Assembly (NCBI RefSeq): GCF_044389085.1
Contig: NZ_JBIRXP010000002.1
Coordinates: forward strand, 372,001 to 436,000
Length of the DNA: 64,000 nucleotides
From: Isoptericola sp044389085
Lineage (GTDB): Bacteria; Actinomycetota; Actinomycetes; Actinomycetales; Cellulomonadaceae
Direction of reading: 5' to 3'
Position numbers and translations under genes: made by a program. The notes under the pieces were generated by a model. That model ran no database searches. It saw only the letters and a list, made by a program, of their open reading frames with translations, and was not told the DNA's origin. Below, piece after piece: positions 32,844-40,796 of the stretch (the first letter of the stretch is position 1; each line of letters starts with the position of its first letter).

Positions 32844-33997
32844 GGGTTTCCTTCGGTTCCCCAGTCCGCGGGGCGCGGACCGAGAGAGAGGAGGTGACTG
32901 ATGGCGGCGACTGATCGGTCGGCGCTTCGGCCGTCACCGTACGGGTTGGTCGCGTGGGCCATCGCACGATAGGCAGCCTCGTCGGTGAGCAGCGAGGTGA
33001 CCTCGTCGACGATGCGCTGCTCGTCCGTCCCGATCAGGCGCACCGTGCCGGCGGTCACTGCCTCTGGCCGCTCGGTGTTGTCCCGCATGACAAGGACCGG
33101 TTTGCCGAGGCTCGGCGCCTCCTCCTGTACACCGCCGGAGTCGGTCAGCACCACGGTGGCGAGCGAGAGCAGGCGGGTGAATTCGCCGTAGGCGAGCGGC
33201 TCGGTCACGGTGACGTTGTCGAGGCCCTCGAGGTGCGGCAGCACCGCCTCTCGGACCACGGGGTTGCGGTGGGCAGGCAGGACGACCTGCACGTCGGGGA
33301 ACGATTTCGCGAGGCGTGTGAGGGCCCGCCCGACGCCTTCCATCGCACCGCCCCAGTTTTCCCGGCGATGAGTGGTGACGAGGAGGATGCGGCTACCGGA
33401 GTCCGCGAGGTCCTCCAACGCCGGATCGGTGAACGGGGTCTTCATCTCCATCGTCATCAGGAGCGCGTCGATCACCGTGTTCCCGGTGACGACGATGTCG
33501 TCAGCGTGGACCGACTCGCGTAGGAGGTTGGCCTTGCTCGTCGACGTGGGGGCAAGATGCAGCGCCGCGATCTGCGAGGTGATCTTGCGGTTCGCCTCTT
33601 CAGGGAAGGGGGACAGGATGTTCCCCGAGCGAAGCCCCGCCTCGACATGGACCACCGGGATCCCGCGGTGGAACGCGGCAAGAGCGGCAGCAGTCGACGT
33701 CGAGGTGTCGCCCTGGACGATCACGGCGGCGGGCTTCTCTGCCTCCAGCACCGGGTCGAGGCGCTCGAGCACGCGCGCGACGATGGTCGAGAGGGAAGCG
33801 CCGTGCTCGAAGATGTCGAGATCACGGTCCGGGGAGATCTCGAAGATCTCGCTCACCTGGTCGAGCATCTCGCGGTGCTGGCCGGTGACCACGGTGATCG
33901 AGTCGAGGGCGTCGCTCGCCTCGAGAGCCTTGATCACCGGCGCCGCCTTGATCGCCTCGGGGCGGGTGCCGTACACGGTCATGACGCGTGGCCGCAT
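32840..33997 (-). CDS. wecB: UDP-N-acetylglucosamine 2-epimerase (non-hydrolysing)
   Basis: 385-residue GT-B-fold enzyme interconverting UDP-GlcNAc and UDP-ManNAc. Motifs: YGTRPEAIKAAPVI at the N-terminus, VVTGQHREMLDQV, QGDTSTSTAAALAAFH, HVEAGLRSGN, TTHRRENWG and TDSGGVQEEAPSLGKPVLVMRDNTERPE. Length and motifs are standard for WecB/MnaA. It supplies UDP-ManNAc for the WecC-like dehydrogenase encoded on the other strand at 24997. It lies between the ABC exporter genes and the sulfotransferase, in one minus-strand operon with 3-bp spacing or short overlaps. Confidence 0.96.
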   Translation of the reverse strand: MRPRVMTVYGTRPEAIKAAPVIKALEASDALDSITVVTGQHREMLDQVSEIFEISPDRDLDIFEHGASLSTIVARVLERLDPVLEAEKPAAVIVQGDTSTSTAAALAAFHRGIPVVHVEAGLRSGNILSPFPEEANRKITSQIAALHLAPTSTSKANLLRESVHADDIVVTGNTVIDALLMTMEMKTPFTDPALEDLADSGSRILLVTTHRRENWGGAMEGVGRALTRLAKSFPDVQVVLPAHRNPVVREAVLPHLEGLDNVTVTEPLAYGEFTRLLSLATVVLTDSGGVQEEAPSLGKPVLVMRDNTERPEAVTAGTVRLIGTDEQRIVDEVTSLLTDEAAYRAMAHATNPYGDGRSADRSVAAISHLLSLGPRPADWGTEGNP

Positions 33998-34000
33998 CGG

Positions 34001-34954
34001 CTACCGACCTCCCTTGCTGCGCTTCAAGGAGGCGCTCGAGGGCCTCACGTGCCGGGAAGTGTAGCGGCGCGTCGACCGCGCCTCCTCCACTTGGACAGTG
34101 GTCTGCTCCCGCTCGGCGAACGCGGTCTCGATGATCGCCTTCGCCTCGTCAGGCTTGTCCTTCGCCACTGCCCAGGCCCACTTGCGGTAGCGCAGGGCGA
34201 CGTCCTCTGCGGGCCCGTCGAGAACGAGCCGCCCGTGATTGAGCCAGATGGCTCGGGTGCACGTCTCCTCGATGGTCTGCGCGGCGTGGGACACCAGGAA
34301 GACGGTGCCGGCGCTCTTGCGCAGCCCCTGCATGCGGGCCTCGCTGCGTTCCTTGAACGCGGCATCACCGGTGGCGAGGGCCTCGTCGATGAGGAGGATG
34401 TGCGGGTTGGACGCCGTCGCGATGGCGAACCGCAGCCGGGCACCCATGCCGGACGAGTACGTCTTCATGGGCAGGTAGATCGACTTGCCGAGCCCCGCGA
34501 GCTCCTTGACCTCCGGGACGGCGGCCTCAGCCTGCGCCGGCGTGAGCCCCATGGCGAGGCAGCCCAGCCGGATGTTCTCCTCGCCCGACAGGTCCGGCAC
34601 CAGGGCCGCGTTGACGCCGATGAGCACGGGCGTGCTCTCGGCGAGCACCCGGCCCTTGGCGGGGTTCTCGAGCCCGGCGATGATGCGCAGCAGGGTGCTC
34701 TTGCCGGAGCCGTTCTGCCCCACGAGGCCGATCTGCTCGCCCGACTTCGCCACGAACGAGATGCCCGACAGTGCGCGCACGAGCACCTTGGGATCGTTGC
34801 CCAGCACGGTCCGCGCCGCCTTGACGAGGGGATTGGCCCGACGGCGGCGCTCGGCGGCGTCCGTGGACGGCACGCGGTAGCGGACGCTGACGTCCTGCAC
34901 GGCCACCGTGGCCTGGGCGAAGGGATCGGCCACCGCGAGGTCAGACACGGCCAT
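34001..34954 (-). CDS. ABC transporter ATP-binding protein, polysaccharide/teichoic acid export
   Basis: 317-residue ATPase of the Wzt/TagH group, energising export of lipid-linked glycan. Walker A GQNGSGKST, signature YSSGMGARL (the SSGM form typical of polysaccharide exporters), Walker B ILLIDEAL and switch His in LVSHAAQ. The C-terminal extension (about 260-317) is basic and shorter than the glycan-binding domain of classical Wzt. It overlaps the permease gene by 14 nt and is 3 bp from the epimerase gene. Confidence 0.93.
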   Translation of the reverse strand: MAVSDLAVADPFAQATVAVQDVSVRYRVPSTDAAERRRRANPLVKAARTVLGNDPKVLVRALSGISFVAKSGEQIGLVGQNGSGKSTLLRIIAGLENPAKGRVLAESTPVLIGVNAALVPDLSGEENIRLGCLAMGLTPAQAEAAVPEVKELAGLGKSIYLPMKTYSSGMGARLRFAIATASNPHILLIDEALATGDAAFKERSEARMQGLRKSAGTVFLVSHAAQTIEETCTRAIWLNHGRLVLDGPAEDVALRYRKWAWAVAKDKPDEAKAIIETAFAEREQTTVQVEEARSTRRYTSRHVRPSSASLKRSKGGR

Positions 34955-35870
34955 AGGACTCCTCCGCCCGCCAGAACACGAGGAAGCCGACCACGAGCGT
35001 GCCCACCGCCCAGGCGCTCAGCCCGATCCAGGTGGAGAGCGCCGGCACAGCGCCGTACAGCAGGGTGTCGCGGGAGGCGTCCAGCACCATGTACATCGGG
35101 TTGGCCTCCATGATCCCGACGATCCACGGGTAGTTCTCGAAGCGTTCGATCGAGAAGAACACCGCCGACCCGTAGAGCCAGAACCGCATCAGCACGCTGA
35201 TGAGCTGGTTGAGGTCGGGCAGGGCTGACGCGGCCCGCGCGAGCAGCAGTGCCAACCCTGTGGTGAACAGGACCTGCAGCACCAGGACGGCGGGGAACAG
35301 CACCGCGGCCGCCGTCCAGTGCTCCTTCTCGGGGAGCACCAGGATCAGCACGAGCATCGCGCCGAGGGTCGGGGCCAGGTTGAGGATGCCGCGCAGCACG
35401 ACGGAGATCGGCAGCGACGCCCGCGGGAAGCTGAACGCCCTGATGAGGTTGCGCCCGCTCGCGATGGACTTCGCGCCGCCGGTCACGCACTGGGTCGTGA
35501 ACTGGAAGAGGAAGACGCCGATGATGAGGTAGCCGAGGAAGTTCGGGATCCCGCCCTTGGCGCCGAGCACCAGGCCGAAGATCAGGTAGTACGCCAGCCC
35601 GTTGAGCACCGGGTTGATGACCAGCCACGCCTGACCGAGCAGCGTCTCGCGCGTGCCGCTGGTGACCTTGGCCCGCGCCTCCGCCCACAGGAAGTGCCGC
35701 CGCTTCCACAGCTGTGCGAGGTAGGTGCGGATCGGGGGGCGCGCGCCCACCTGGGACAGCCGTCCGGTGGAGACGACCTCGAGCGTGGAGGCCTGCGTGC
35801 CGAAGAGCTCGGCGTACAGGTCGGCGGGGCGCACCTCTGCGCCCTGCCGAACCTCAGCCTCGTACGTCAT
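34941..35870 (-). CDS. ABC transporter permease, polysaccharide/teichoic acid export
   Basis: 309-residue ABC2-type membrane protein (Wzm/TagG family) with six transmembrane helices. Family stretches are RTYLAQLWKRRHFLWAEARAKV before the first helix and SPRAS-like IRAFSFPRASLPIS between helices 2 and 3. It pairs with the overlapping ATPase gene to move the completed polymer across the membrane. It is first in the minus-strand export and modification operon. Confidence 0.93.
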   Translation of the reverse strand: MTYEAEVRQGAEVRPADLYAELFGTQASTLEVVSTGRLSQVGARPPIRTYLAQLWKRRHFLWAEARAKVTSGTRETLLGQAWLVINPVLNGLAYYLIFGLVLGAKGGIPNFLGYLIIGVFLFQFTTQCVTGGAKSIASGRNLIRAFSFPRASLPISVVLRGILNLAPTLGAMLVLILVLPEKEHWTAAAVLFPAVLVLQVLFTTGLALLLARAASALPDLNQLISVLMRFWLYGSAVFFSIERFENYPWIVGIMEANPMYMVLDASRDTLLYGAVPALSTWIGLSAWAVGTLVVGFLVFWRAEESYGRV

Positions 35871-35878
35871 CGACCCGC

Positions 35879-35884
35879 ATCCTA
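35879..35884 (-). promoter_or_regulatory. Near-leaderless -10 (TAGGAT) of the export operon
   Basis: On the minus strand TAGGAT is followed by 8 nt and the ATG at 35870. No ribosome site fits in this space. It lies in the 80-bp divergent region with the UDP-glucose dehydrogenase gene. Confidence 0.5.
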
Positions 35885-35950
35885 GAGTGAGCCCGGCGCA
35901 GTCTCGCGCGCCCCCGTCCCTGTGGACTCCCGGCGAAGGGCAGCAGTCGT

Positions 35951-37264
35951 ATGCGGATCTCGGTGATCGGACTCGGCTACCTCGGCGCGGTCCACGCCGC
36001 CAGCCTGGCTCATCTCGGGCACGACGTGGTGGGCGTCGACGTCGACGCCGAGCGGGTGGACGCGCTCGCCGCCGGCAAGGCGCCGTTCTTCGAGCCCGGG
36101 CTGGACGACCTGTTGTCGCAGGTCATGGGCACCGGGAGGCTGACCGTCTCGACCGACATGGCCGCGGTCGCCGGGTCACAGGTGCACTTCGTGTGCGTCG
36201 GGACGCCGCAGCGACCGGACGCTCACGCGGCCGACCTCTCCTACGTCGACGCCGCGGTGGGCGAGCTGGTCGAACACCTCGGAGCGGGTGAAATCGTGGT
36301 CGGCAAGTCCACGGTCCCGGTGGGCACCGCGCAGCGCCTCGCGGCGGTCGTCGCAGCCGCGCAGCCCGACGCGGTCCTCGCGTGGAACCCGGAGTTCCTG
36401 CGCGAGGGGTTCGCGGTCCAGGACACCCTGCACCCGGACCGTCTCGTCTACGGCGTGCCCGACGGCGCCGCCGCGCAGCGGGCGACGGCGGCCCTCGACG
36501 CCGTCTACGGGGCCCCGCTCGCCGAGGGTGTGCCCCGCATCGTCACGGACTACCCGACGGCAGAGCTCGTCAAGGTGGCGGCGAACTCGTTCCTCGCCAC
36601 GAAGATCTCCTTCATCAACGCGATGGCGGAGCTGTGCGAGGTGGCGGGGGGCGACGTCGCCCGCCTCGCGGACGCGATCGGCCACGACGAGCGCATCGGG
36701 CGCCGCTTCCTCAACGCCGGCCTGGGCTTCGGCGGCGGCTGTCTCCCCAAGGACATCCGTGCCTTCCGCGCTCGTGCCGACGAGCTGGGGGCGGGAGACG
36801 CCGTCGCCTTCCTCGGCGAGGTGGACGCCATCAACGCGCGACGTCGTACCCGCATGGTGGACCTCGCCTCCGAGGTGCTGGGCGGGATGGTCGAGGGCGC
36901 CGAGGTCACGGTGCTCGGCGCCGCGTTCAAGCCCGACAGCGACGACGTGCGCGACTCGCCCGCCCTCGACGTCGCGGCCCGCCTGTCCGAGCTGGGCGCG
37001 GTCGTGACGGTGCACGACCCGCAGGCCATCGACAACGCCCGCGCGAAGCAGCCGCACCTGCGCTACGAGCGGGACCTGGAGGCCGCGCTCGCCGGCGCGG
37101 ACGCCGTCCTGCTCCTCACCGAGTGGAAGCAGTACCGCGACCTCGACCCGGAGCACGCGGGCGCCCTGGTGGCCCAGCGCACCATCCTCGACGGCCGCAA
37201 CGCCCTCGACCGTGCGGCGTGGACCGGCAGCGGCTGGCACTATCGTGCTCTCGGCCGGCGCTGA
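35951..37264 (+). CDS. UDP-glucose 6-dehydrogenase
   Basis: 437-residue NAD-dependent oxidoreductase converting UDP-glucose to UDP-glucuronate. Rossmann motif ISVIGLGYLGAVHAASLAHLGH; catalytic Cys264 in GLGFGGGCLPKDIRAF; substrate-binding NPEFLREG and FINAMAELCE; C-terminal GAAFKPDSDDVRDSPAL. These match the UGD subgroup, distinct from the WecC-type protein encoded at 24997. It has a GAAGGG ribosome site about 10 nt upstream. It is followed by rmlB 33 bp downstream on the same strand. Confidence 0.95.
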   Translation: MRISVIGLGYLGAVHAASLAHLGHDVVGVDVDAERVDALAAGKAPFFEPGLDDLLSQVMGTGRLTVSTDMAAVAGSQVHFVCVGTPQRPDAHAADLSYVDAAVGELVEHLGAGEIVVGKSTVPVGTAQRLAAVVAAAQPDAVLAWNPEFLREGFAVQDTLHPDRLVYGVPDGAAAQRATAALDAVYGAPLAEGVPRIVTDYPTAELVKVAANSFLATKISFINAMAELCEVAGGDVARLADAIGHDERIGRRFLNAGLGFGGGCLPKDIRAFRARADELGAGDAVAFLGEVDAINARRRTRMVDLASEVLGGMVEGAEVTVLGAAFKPDSDDVRDSPALDVAARLSELGAVVTVHDPQAIDNARAKQPHLRYERDLEAALAGADAVLLLTEWKQYRDLDPEHAGALVAQRTILDGRNALDRAAWTGSGWHYRALGRR

Positions 37265-37297
37265 GCCGGCCGCCCCGACAGATTGGGTCAGGTCTCC

Positions 37298-38293
37298 ATG
37301 CGGGTACTCGTCACCGGTGGCGCCGGTTTTATCGGGGCGAACTTCGTCCAGCAGACGGTGGCGGAGCGGCCGGACGCCGAGGTGACGGTGCTGGACGCCC
37401 TGACGTACGCCGGGGACCGGTCGTCGTTGGACCCGGTCGCGGACCGGGTGACGTTCGTGCAGGGGTCGATCACCGACGCGGAGCTGGTGGACGGCCTGGT
37501 CGCGGTCGCGGACGTGGTGGTGCACTTCGCCGCGGAGTCGCACAACGACAACTCGCTGACGGACCCGTCGCCGTTCGTGCAGACCAACGTGGTGGGCACG
37601 TTCACCCTGCTGGAGGCGGTGCGCCGCCACGGGGTGCGGTACCACCACATCTCGACGGACGAGGTGTACGGCGACCTGCCGCTGGAGGGCGACGAGAGGT
37701 TCACCCCCACCACGCCGTACAACCCGTCCAGCCCGTACTCGTCGACGAAGGCCGGCTCGGACCTGCTGGTGCGCGCGTGGGTGCGCTCGTTCGGCATCGA
37801 GGCGACGATCTCGAACTGCTCGAACAACTACGGGCCCTACCAGCACGTGGAGAAGTTCATCCCGCGGCAGGTCACCAACCTCATCGACGGGGTGCGGCCG
37901 CGCCTGTACGGGGCGGGGCTGAACGTGCGCGACTGGATCCACGTGCACGACCACAACGCCGCCGTGTGGGCGATCATCGACCGCGGACGGGTGGGGGAGA
38001 CGTACCTCATCGGCGCCGACGGCGAGGCGAACAACCTGCAGGTGGTGCGCACGCTGAACGAGCTGTTCGGGCGGGACGCGGACGACTTCGACCACGTCGC
38101 CGACCGCCCCGGGCACGATCTGCGCTACGCGATCGACGCCACGAAGCTGCGTGAGGAGCTGGGCTGGGCCCCGCAGTTCACCGACTTCCGTTCCGGGCTC
38201 GCCGCGACCGTGGACTGGTACCGGGAGAACGAGGACTGGTGGCGTCCGGCCAAGGCGGCCGTGGAGGCGAAGTACGCCCGCACCGGGCAGTAG
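37298..38293 (+). CDS. rmlB: dTDP-glucose 4,6-dehydratase
   Basis: 331-residue extended SDR for the second step of dTDP-L-rhamnose synthesis. TGGAGFIGANFV (NAD loop), HFAAESHNDNSL, STDEVYGDLPLEG, and catalytic YSSTKAGSD (Tyr-x3-Lys) with the upstream Thr-Asp-Glu dehydratase triad. The ATG at 37298 matches the family start MRVLVTGG. It is convergent with rmlC, leaving only 7 bp between the stops. Confidence 0.96.
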   Translation: MRVLVTGGAGFIGANFVQQTVAERPDAEVTVLDALTYAGDRSSLDPVADRVTFVQGSITDAELVDGLVAVADVVVHFAAESHNDNSLTDPSPFVQTNVVGTFTLLEAVRRHGVRYHHISTDEVYGDLPLEGDERFTPTTPYNPSSPYSSTKAGSDLLVRAWVRSFGIEATISNCSNNYGPYQHVEKFIPRQVTNLIDGVRPRLYGAGLNVRDWIHVHDHNAAVWAIIDRGRVGETYLIGADGEANNLQVVRTLNELFGRDADDFDHVADRPGHDLRYAIDATKLREELGWAPQFTDFRSGLAATVDWYRENEDWWRPAKAAVEAKYARTGQ

Positions 38294-38300
38294 ACCGGCG

Positions 38301-38918
38301 TCAGCCGCGCAGCGACGCGAGGTAGTCCTGGACGGCGTCGTGGGTGGGCAGCAGGCCCTGGGCCTTCGCCTCGGCGAGGCTGGGGGCGGCGGTGTCCTTG
38401 TCGGAGAGCTGGGCGACCAGCGGCGAGCCGTCGCGGGCGGTGGTGGGCCACTGGATGCCGACCTCGGGGTCCAGGGGGTGGATGCCGTGCTCGTGGCCGG
38501 GGTTGTAGCCGGCGGAGCACAGGTAGAGCACGGTGGAGTCGTCCTCGAGCGACATGAAGGCGTGGCCCAGGCCCTCGCCGAGGTAGATGGCGCGCCGGTC
38601 GACGTCGTCGAGCAGCACGGAGTCCCACTGCCCGAAGGTGGGTGAGCCGACGCGGATGTCGACGACGACGTCGAGGACGGCGCCCTTGGCGCAGGTGACG
38701 TACTTGGCCTGGCCGGGCGGGACGTCGGCGAAGTGGATGCCGCGCAGCACGCCGGCCGTGGACACCGAGGCGTTGGCCTGCTGCAGGTCCAGGGGGTGGC
38801 CGACCGCCTCGGCGAACGGCCCGGCCTTGAACCACTCGAGGAAGACGCCGCGGGGGTCGCCGTGCTGCCGCGGGGTGATCTCGTAGGCGCCGGGGACGCT
38901 CAGCTCGCGGATCTGCAC
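38301..38918 (-). CDS. rmlC: dTDP-4-dehydrorhamnose 3,5-epimerase
   Basis: 205-residue cupin epimerase for the third step of dTDP-rhamnose synthesis. Family motifs: ITPRQHGDPRGVFLEWF, QQANASVSTAGVLRGIHFADVPPGQAKYV (with catalytic His in RGIHF), KGAVLDVVVDIRVGSPTFG, and YLGEGLGHAFMSLEDDSTVLYLCS. The GTG at 38918 is set by a GAAGGAG ribosome site 5 nt upstream, while the ORF itself continues far upstream without support. It is divergent from rmlD. Confidence 0.96.
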   Translation of the reverse strand: MQIRELSVPGAYEITPRQHGDPRGVFLEWFKAGPFAEAVGHPLDLQQANASVSTAGVLRGIHFADVPPGQAKYVTCAKGAVLDVVVDIRVGSPTFGQWDSVLLDDVDRRAIYLGEGLGHAFMSLEDDSTVLYLCSAGYNPGHEHGIHPLDPEVGIQWPTTARDGSPLVAQLSDKDTAAPSLAEAKAQGLLPTHDAVQDYLASLRG

Positions 38919-38972
38919 GGGTGCTCCTTCGCAGGGTCGGCCGCAGGTCGGCAGAGCCCGATGGTGGGCCCG

Positions 38973-38984
38973 TAGGATCCTACG
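38973..38984 (+). promoter_or_regulatory. Leaderless promoter of rmlD within a GTAGGATCCTAC palindrome
   Basis: TAGGAT (38973-38978) is 6 nt from the GTG at 38985, giving a leaderless start. The -10 box lies inside the 12-bp palindrome GTAGGATCCTAC (38972-38983), so both strands read a TAGGAT box here. It may also serve rmlC in the other direction. Confidence 0.55.
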
Positions 38985-39881
38985 GTGACCTCGTCGACGA
39001 ACGCTCGGGACGAAGCCGTCCGACCCCGCCGCTGGCTGGTCGTGGGCGCGACGGGGATGCTCGGCACCGACCTGCTCGCCCGCCTCCACGAGGCCGCAGC
39101 CGTACCCCGCGACAGCGTCGTCGGGCTCGGCCGGGCCGACCTGGACGTCACGGACGCCGACGCCGCCCTCGCCGCGGTGCGCGGGTTCGACGTCGTGGTC
39201 AACTGCGCGGCGTGGACGGCGGTGGACGACGCCGAGGCCCAGGAGGGCGCGGCGTTCGCGGTGAACGCGACGGGAGCGGCGAACCTCGCGCGGGCCGCGC
39301 ACGCGGCGGGCGCGCGCCTGGTGCAGGTGTCCACGGACTACGTGTTCGACGGCGCCGCGACCGTGCCGTACGCGGAGGACGCGCCGCTGGCGCCGGTGTC
39401 GGCGTACGGGCGCACCAAGGCCGCGGGGGAGTGGGCCGTGCGCGCGGAGGCGCGGGACCACCTGATCGTGCGCACGGCCTGGCTGTACGGGGCGCGCGGG
39501 GGCTGCTTCCCGAAGACGATGGCCCGCCTCGGGGCCGAGAAGGACCGCCTCGCGGTCGTGGACGACCAGGTCGGCCAGCCCACCTGGACGCGCGACCTCG
39601 CCGACCTGATCGTCCGCCTCGTCGAGGCCGGCGCCCCGGCGGGCACGTACCACGGCACGGCCTCGGGCCGGACGTCGTGGTTCGGGTTTACCGGCCGCAT
39701 CCTCGCGTCAGCGGGCCTGACGACCCCGCTGGAGCCCACGACGTCCGACGCGTTCGTGCGCCCCGCGCCCCGGCCCGCCTACTCGGTGCTGGGGCACGAC
39801 GCCCTGCGTGCCGCCGGGGTCGCACCCATCGGCGACTGGGCCGAACGCTGGGACGCCGCCGCGGCCGAGGTGCTCGCCTGA
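38985..39881 (+). CDS. rmlD: dTDP-4-dehydrorhamnose reductase
   Basis: 298-residue SDR for the last step of dTDP-L-rhamnose synthesis. VVGATGMLGTDLLARL is the NAD(P)H loop, NCAAWTAVDDAEAQEG and VQVSTDYVFDGAATVPYAEDAPLAPVSAYGRTKAAGE give the catalytic Thr/Tyr-x3-Lys (YGRTK), and RTAWLYGARGGCFPKTM is conserved. Normal length. Single-gene unit between rmlC and rmlA, both on the minus strand. Confidence 0.95.
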   Translation: MTSSTNARDEAVRPRRWLVVGATGMLGTDLLARLHEAAAVPRDSVVGLGRADLDVTDADAALAAVRGFDVVVNCAAWTAVDDAEAQEGAAFAVNATGAANLARAAHAAGARLVQVSTDYVFDGAATVPYAEDAPLAPVSAYGRTKAAGEWAVRAEARDHLIVRTAWLYGARGGCFPKTMARLGAEKDRLAVVDDQVGQPTWTRDLADLIVRLVEAGAPAGTYHGTASGRTSWFGFTGRILASAGLTTPLEPTTSDAFVRPAPRPAYSVLGHDALRAAGVAPIGDWAERWDAAAAEVLA

Positions 39882-39903
39882 GCGGGCCGGGCTGCTGGCC
39901 GGG

Positions 39904-40767
39904 CTACTGCTCGAGCAGGCCCAGCAGGTAGGTGCCGTAGCCGGACTTGGTGAGCTTCTCGGCACGGGCGCGCAGCTCGTCGTCGGACAGGAAGCCGCGC
40001 CGCCACGCGACCTCCTCCGGAGCGCCCACCTTGAGCCCCTGGCGGCTCTCGATCGTGCGGACGAAGTCCGTGGCCTCCAGCAGCGAGTCGAACGTGCCGG
40101 TGTCGAGCCAGGCCGTGCCGCGGGGCAGCACCTCCACGTGCAGGTCGCCCCGCTCCAGGTAGGCGCGGTTGACGTCCGTGATCTCGTACTCGCCGCGGGC
40201 CGAGGGCCGCAGGCCCTTGGCGATCTCGACGACGTCGTTGTCGTAGAAATACAGGCCCGGCACGGCGTAGCTCGACTTCGGCCGCGCGGGCTTCTCCTCC
40301 AGCGACACGGCGCGCCCGCCCGCGTCGAACTCGACCACCCCGTACGCCGTCGGGTCCGCGACCCGGTAGGCGAACACGGCGCCCCCGTCGATCGACGTGA
40401 ACTTCTGCAGCTGGTCGCCCAGCCCCTGCCCGTAGAAGATGTTGTCGCCCAGCACCAGGGCCGCGGCGTCGGAGCCGACGAACTCCTCGCCCAGCACGAA
40501 CGCCTGCGCCAGCCCGTTCGGCTCCTGCTGCACCGTGTAGCTGATCGAGATGCCGAACTGCGACCCGTCGCCCAGCAGCCGCCGGAACTGCTCGGCGTCG
40601 TGCGGCGTCGTGATCACCAGCACGTCCCTGATGCCCGCGAGCATCAGCGTCGACAGCGGGTAGTAGACCATCGGCTTGTCGTAGACCGGCACCAGCTGCT
40701 TGCTCACGCCGAGCGTGATCGGGTGCAGCCGGGTGCCGCTGCCGCCGGCCAGGATGATTCCGCGCAT
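39904..40767 (-). CDS. rmlA: Glucose-1-phosphate thymidylyltransferase
   Basis: 287-residue nucleotidyltransferase making dTDP-glucose. Signature GIILAGGSGTRLHPIT, KQLVPVYDKPMVYYPLSTLMLAGI, LGDNIFYGQGL, VVEFDAGGRAVSLEEKPARPKS and TAWLDTGTFDSLLEAT, all typical of RmlA short form. The ATG at 40767 is the family start. The longer ORF upstream is an antisense reading. A 29-bp gap separates it from the glycosyltransferase genes upstream on the same strand, suggesting one transcript. Confidence 0.96.
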   Translation of the reverse strand: MRGIILAGGSGTRLHPITLGVSKQLVPVYDKPMVYYPLSTLMLAGIRDVLVITTPHDAEQFRRLLGDGSQFGISISYTVQQEPNGLAQAFVLGEEFVGSDAAALVLGDNIFYGQGLGDQLQKFTSIDGGAVFAYRVADPTAYGVVEFDAGGRAVSLEEKPARPKSSYAVPGLYFYDNDVVEIAKGLRPSARGEYEITDVNRAYLERGDLHVEVLPRGTAWLDTGTFDSLLEATDFVRTIESRQGLKVGAPEEVAWRRGFLSDDELRARAEKLTKSGYGTYLLGLLEQ

Positions 40768-40796
40768 CGTTGCCAGTCCCTCCGTCGCTTCGGTCC

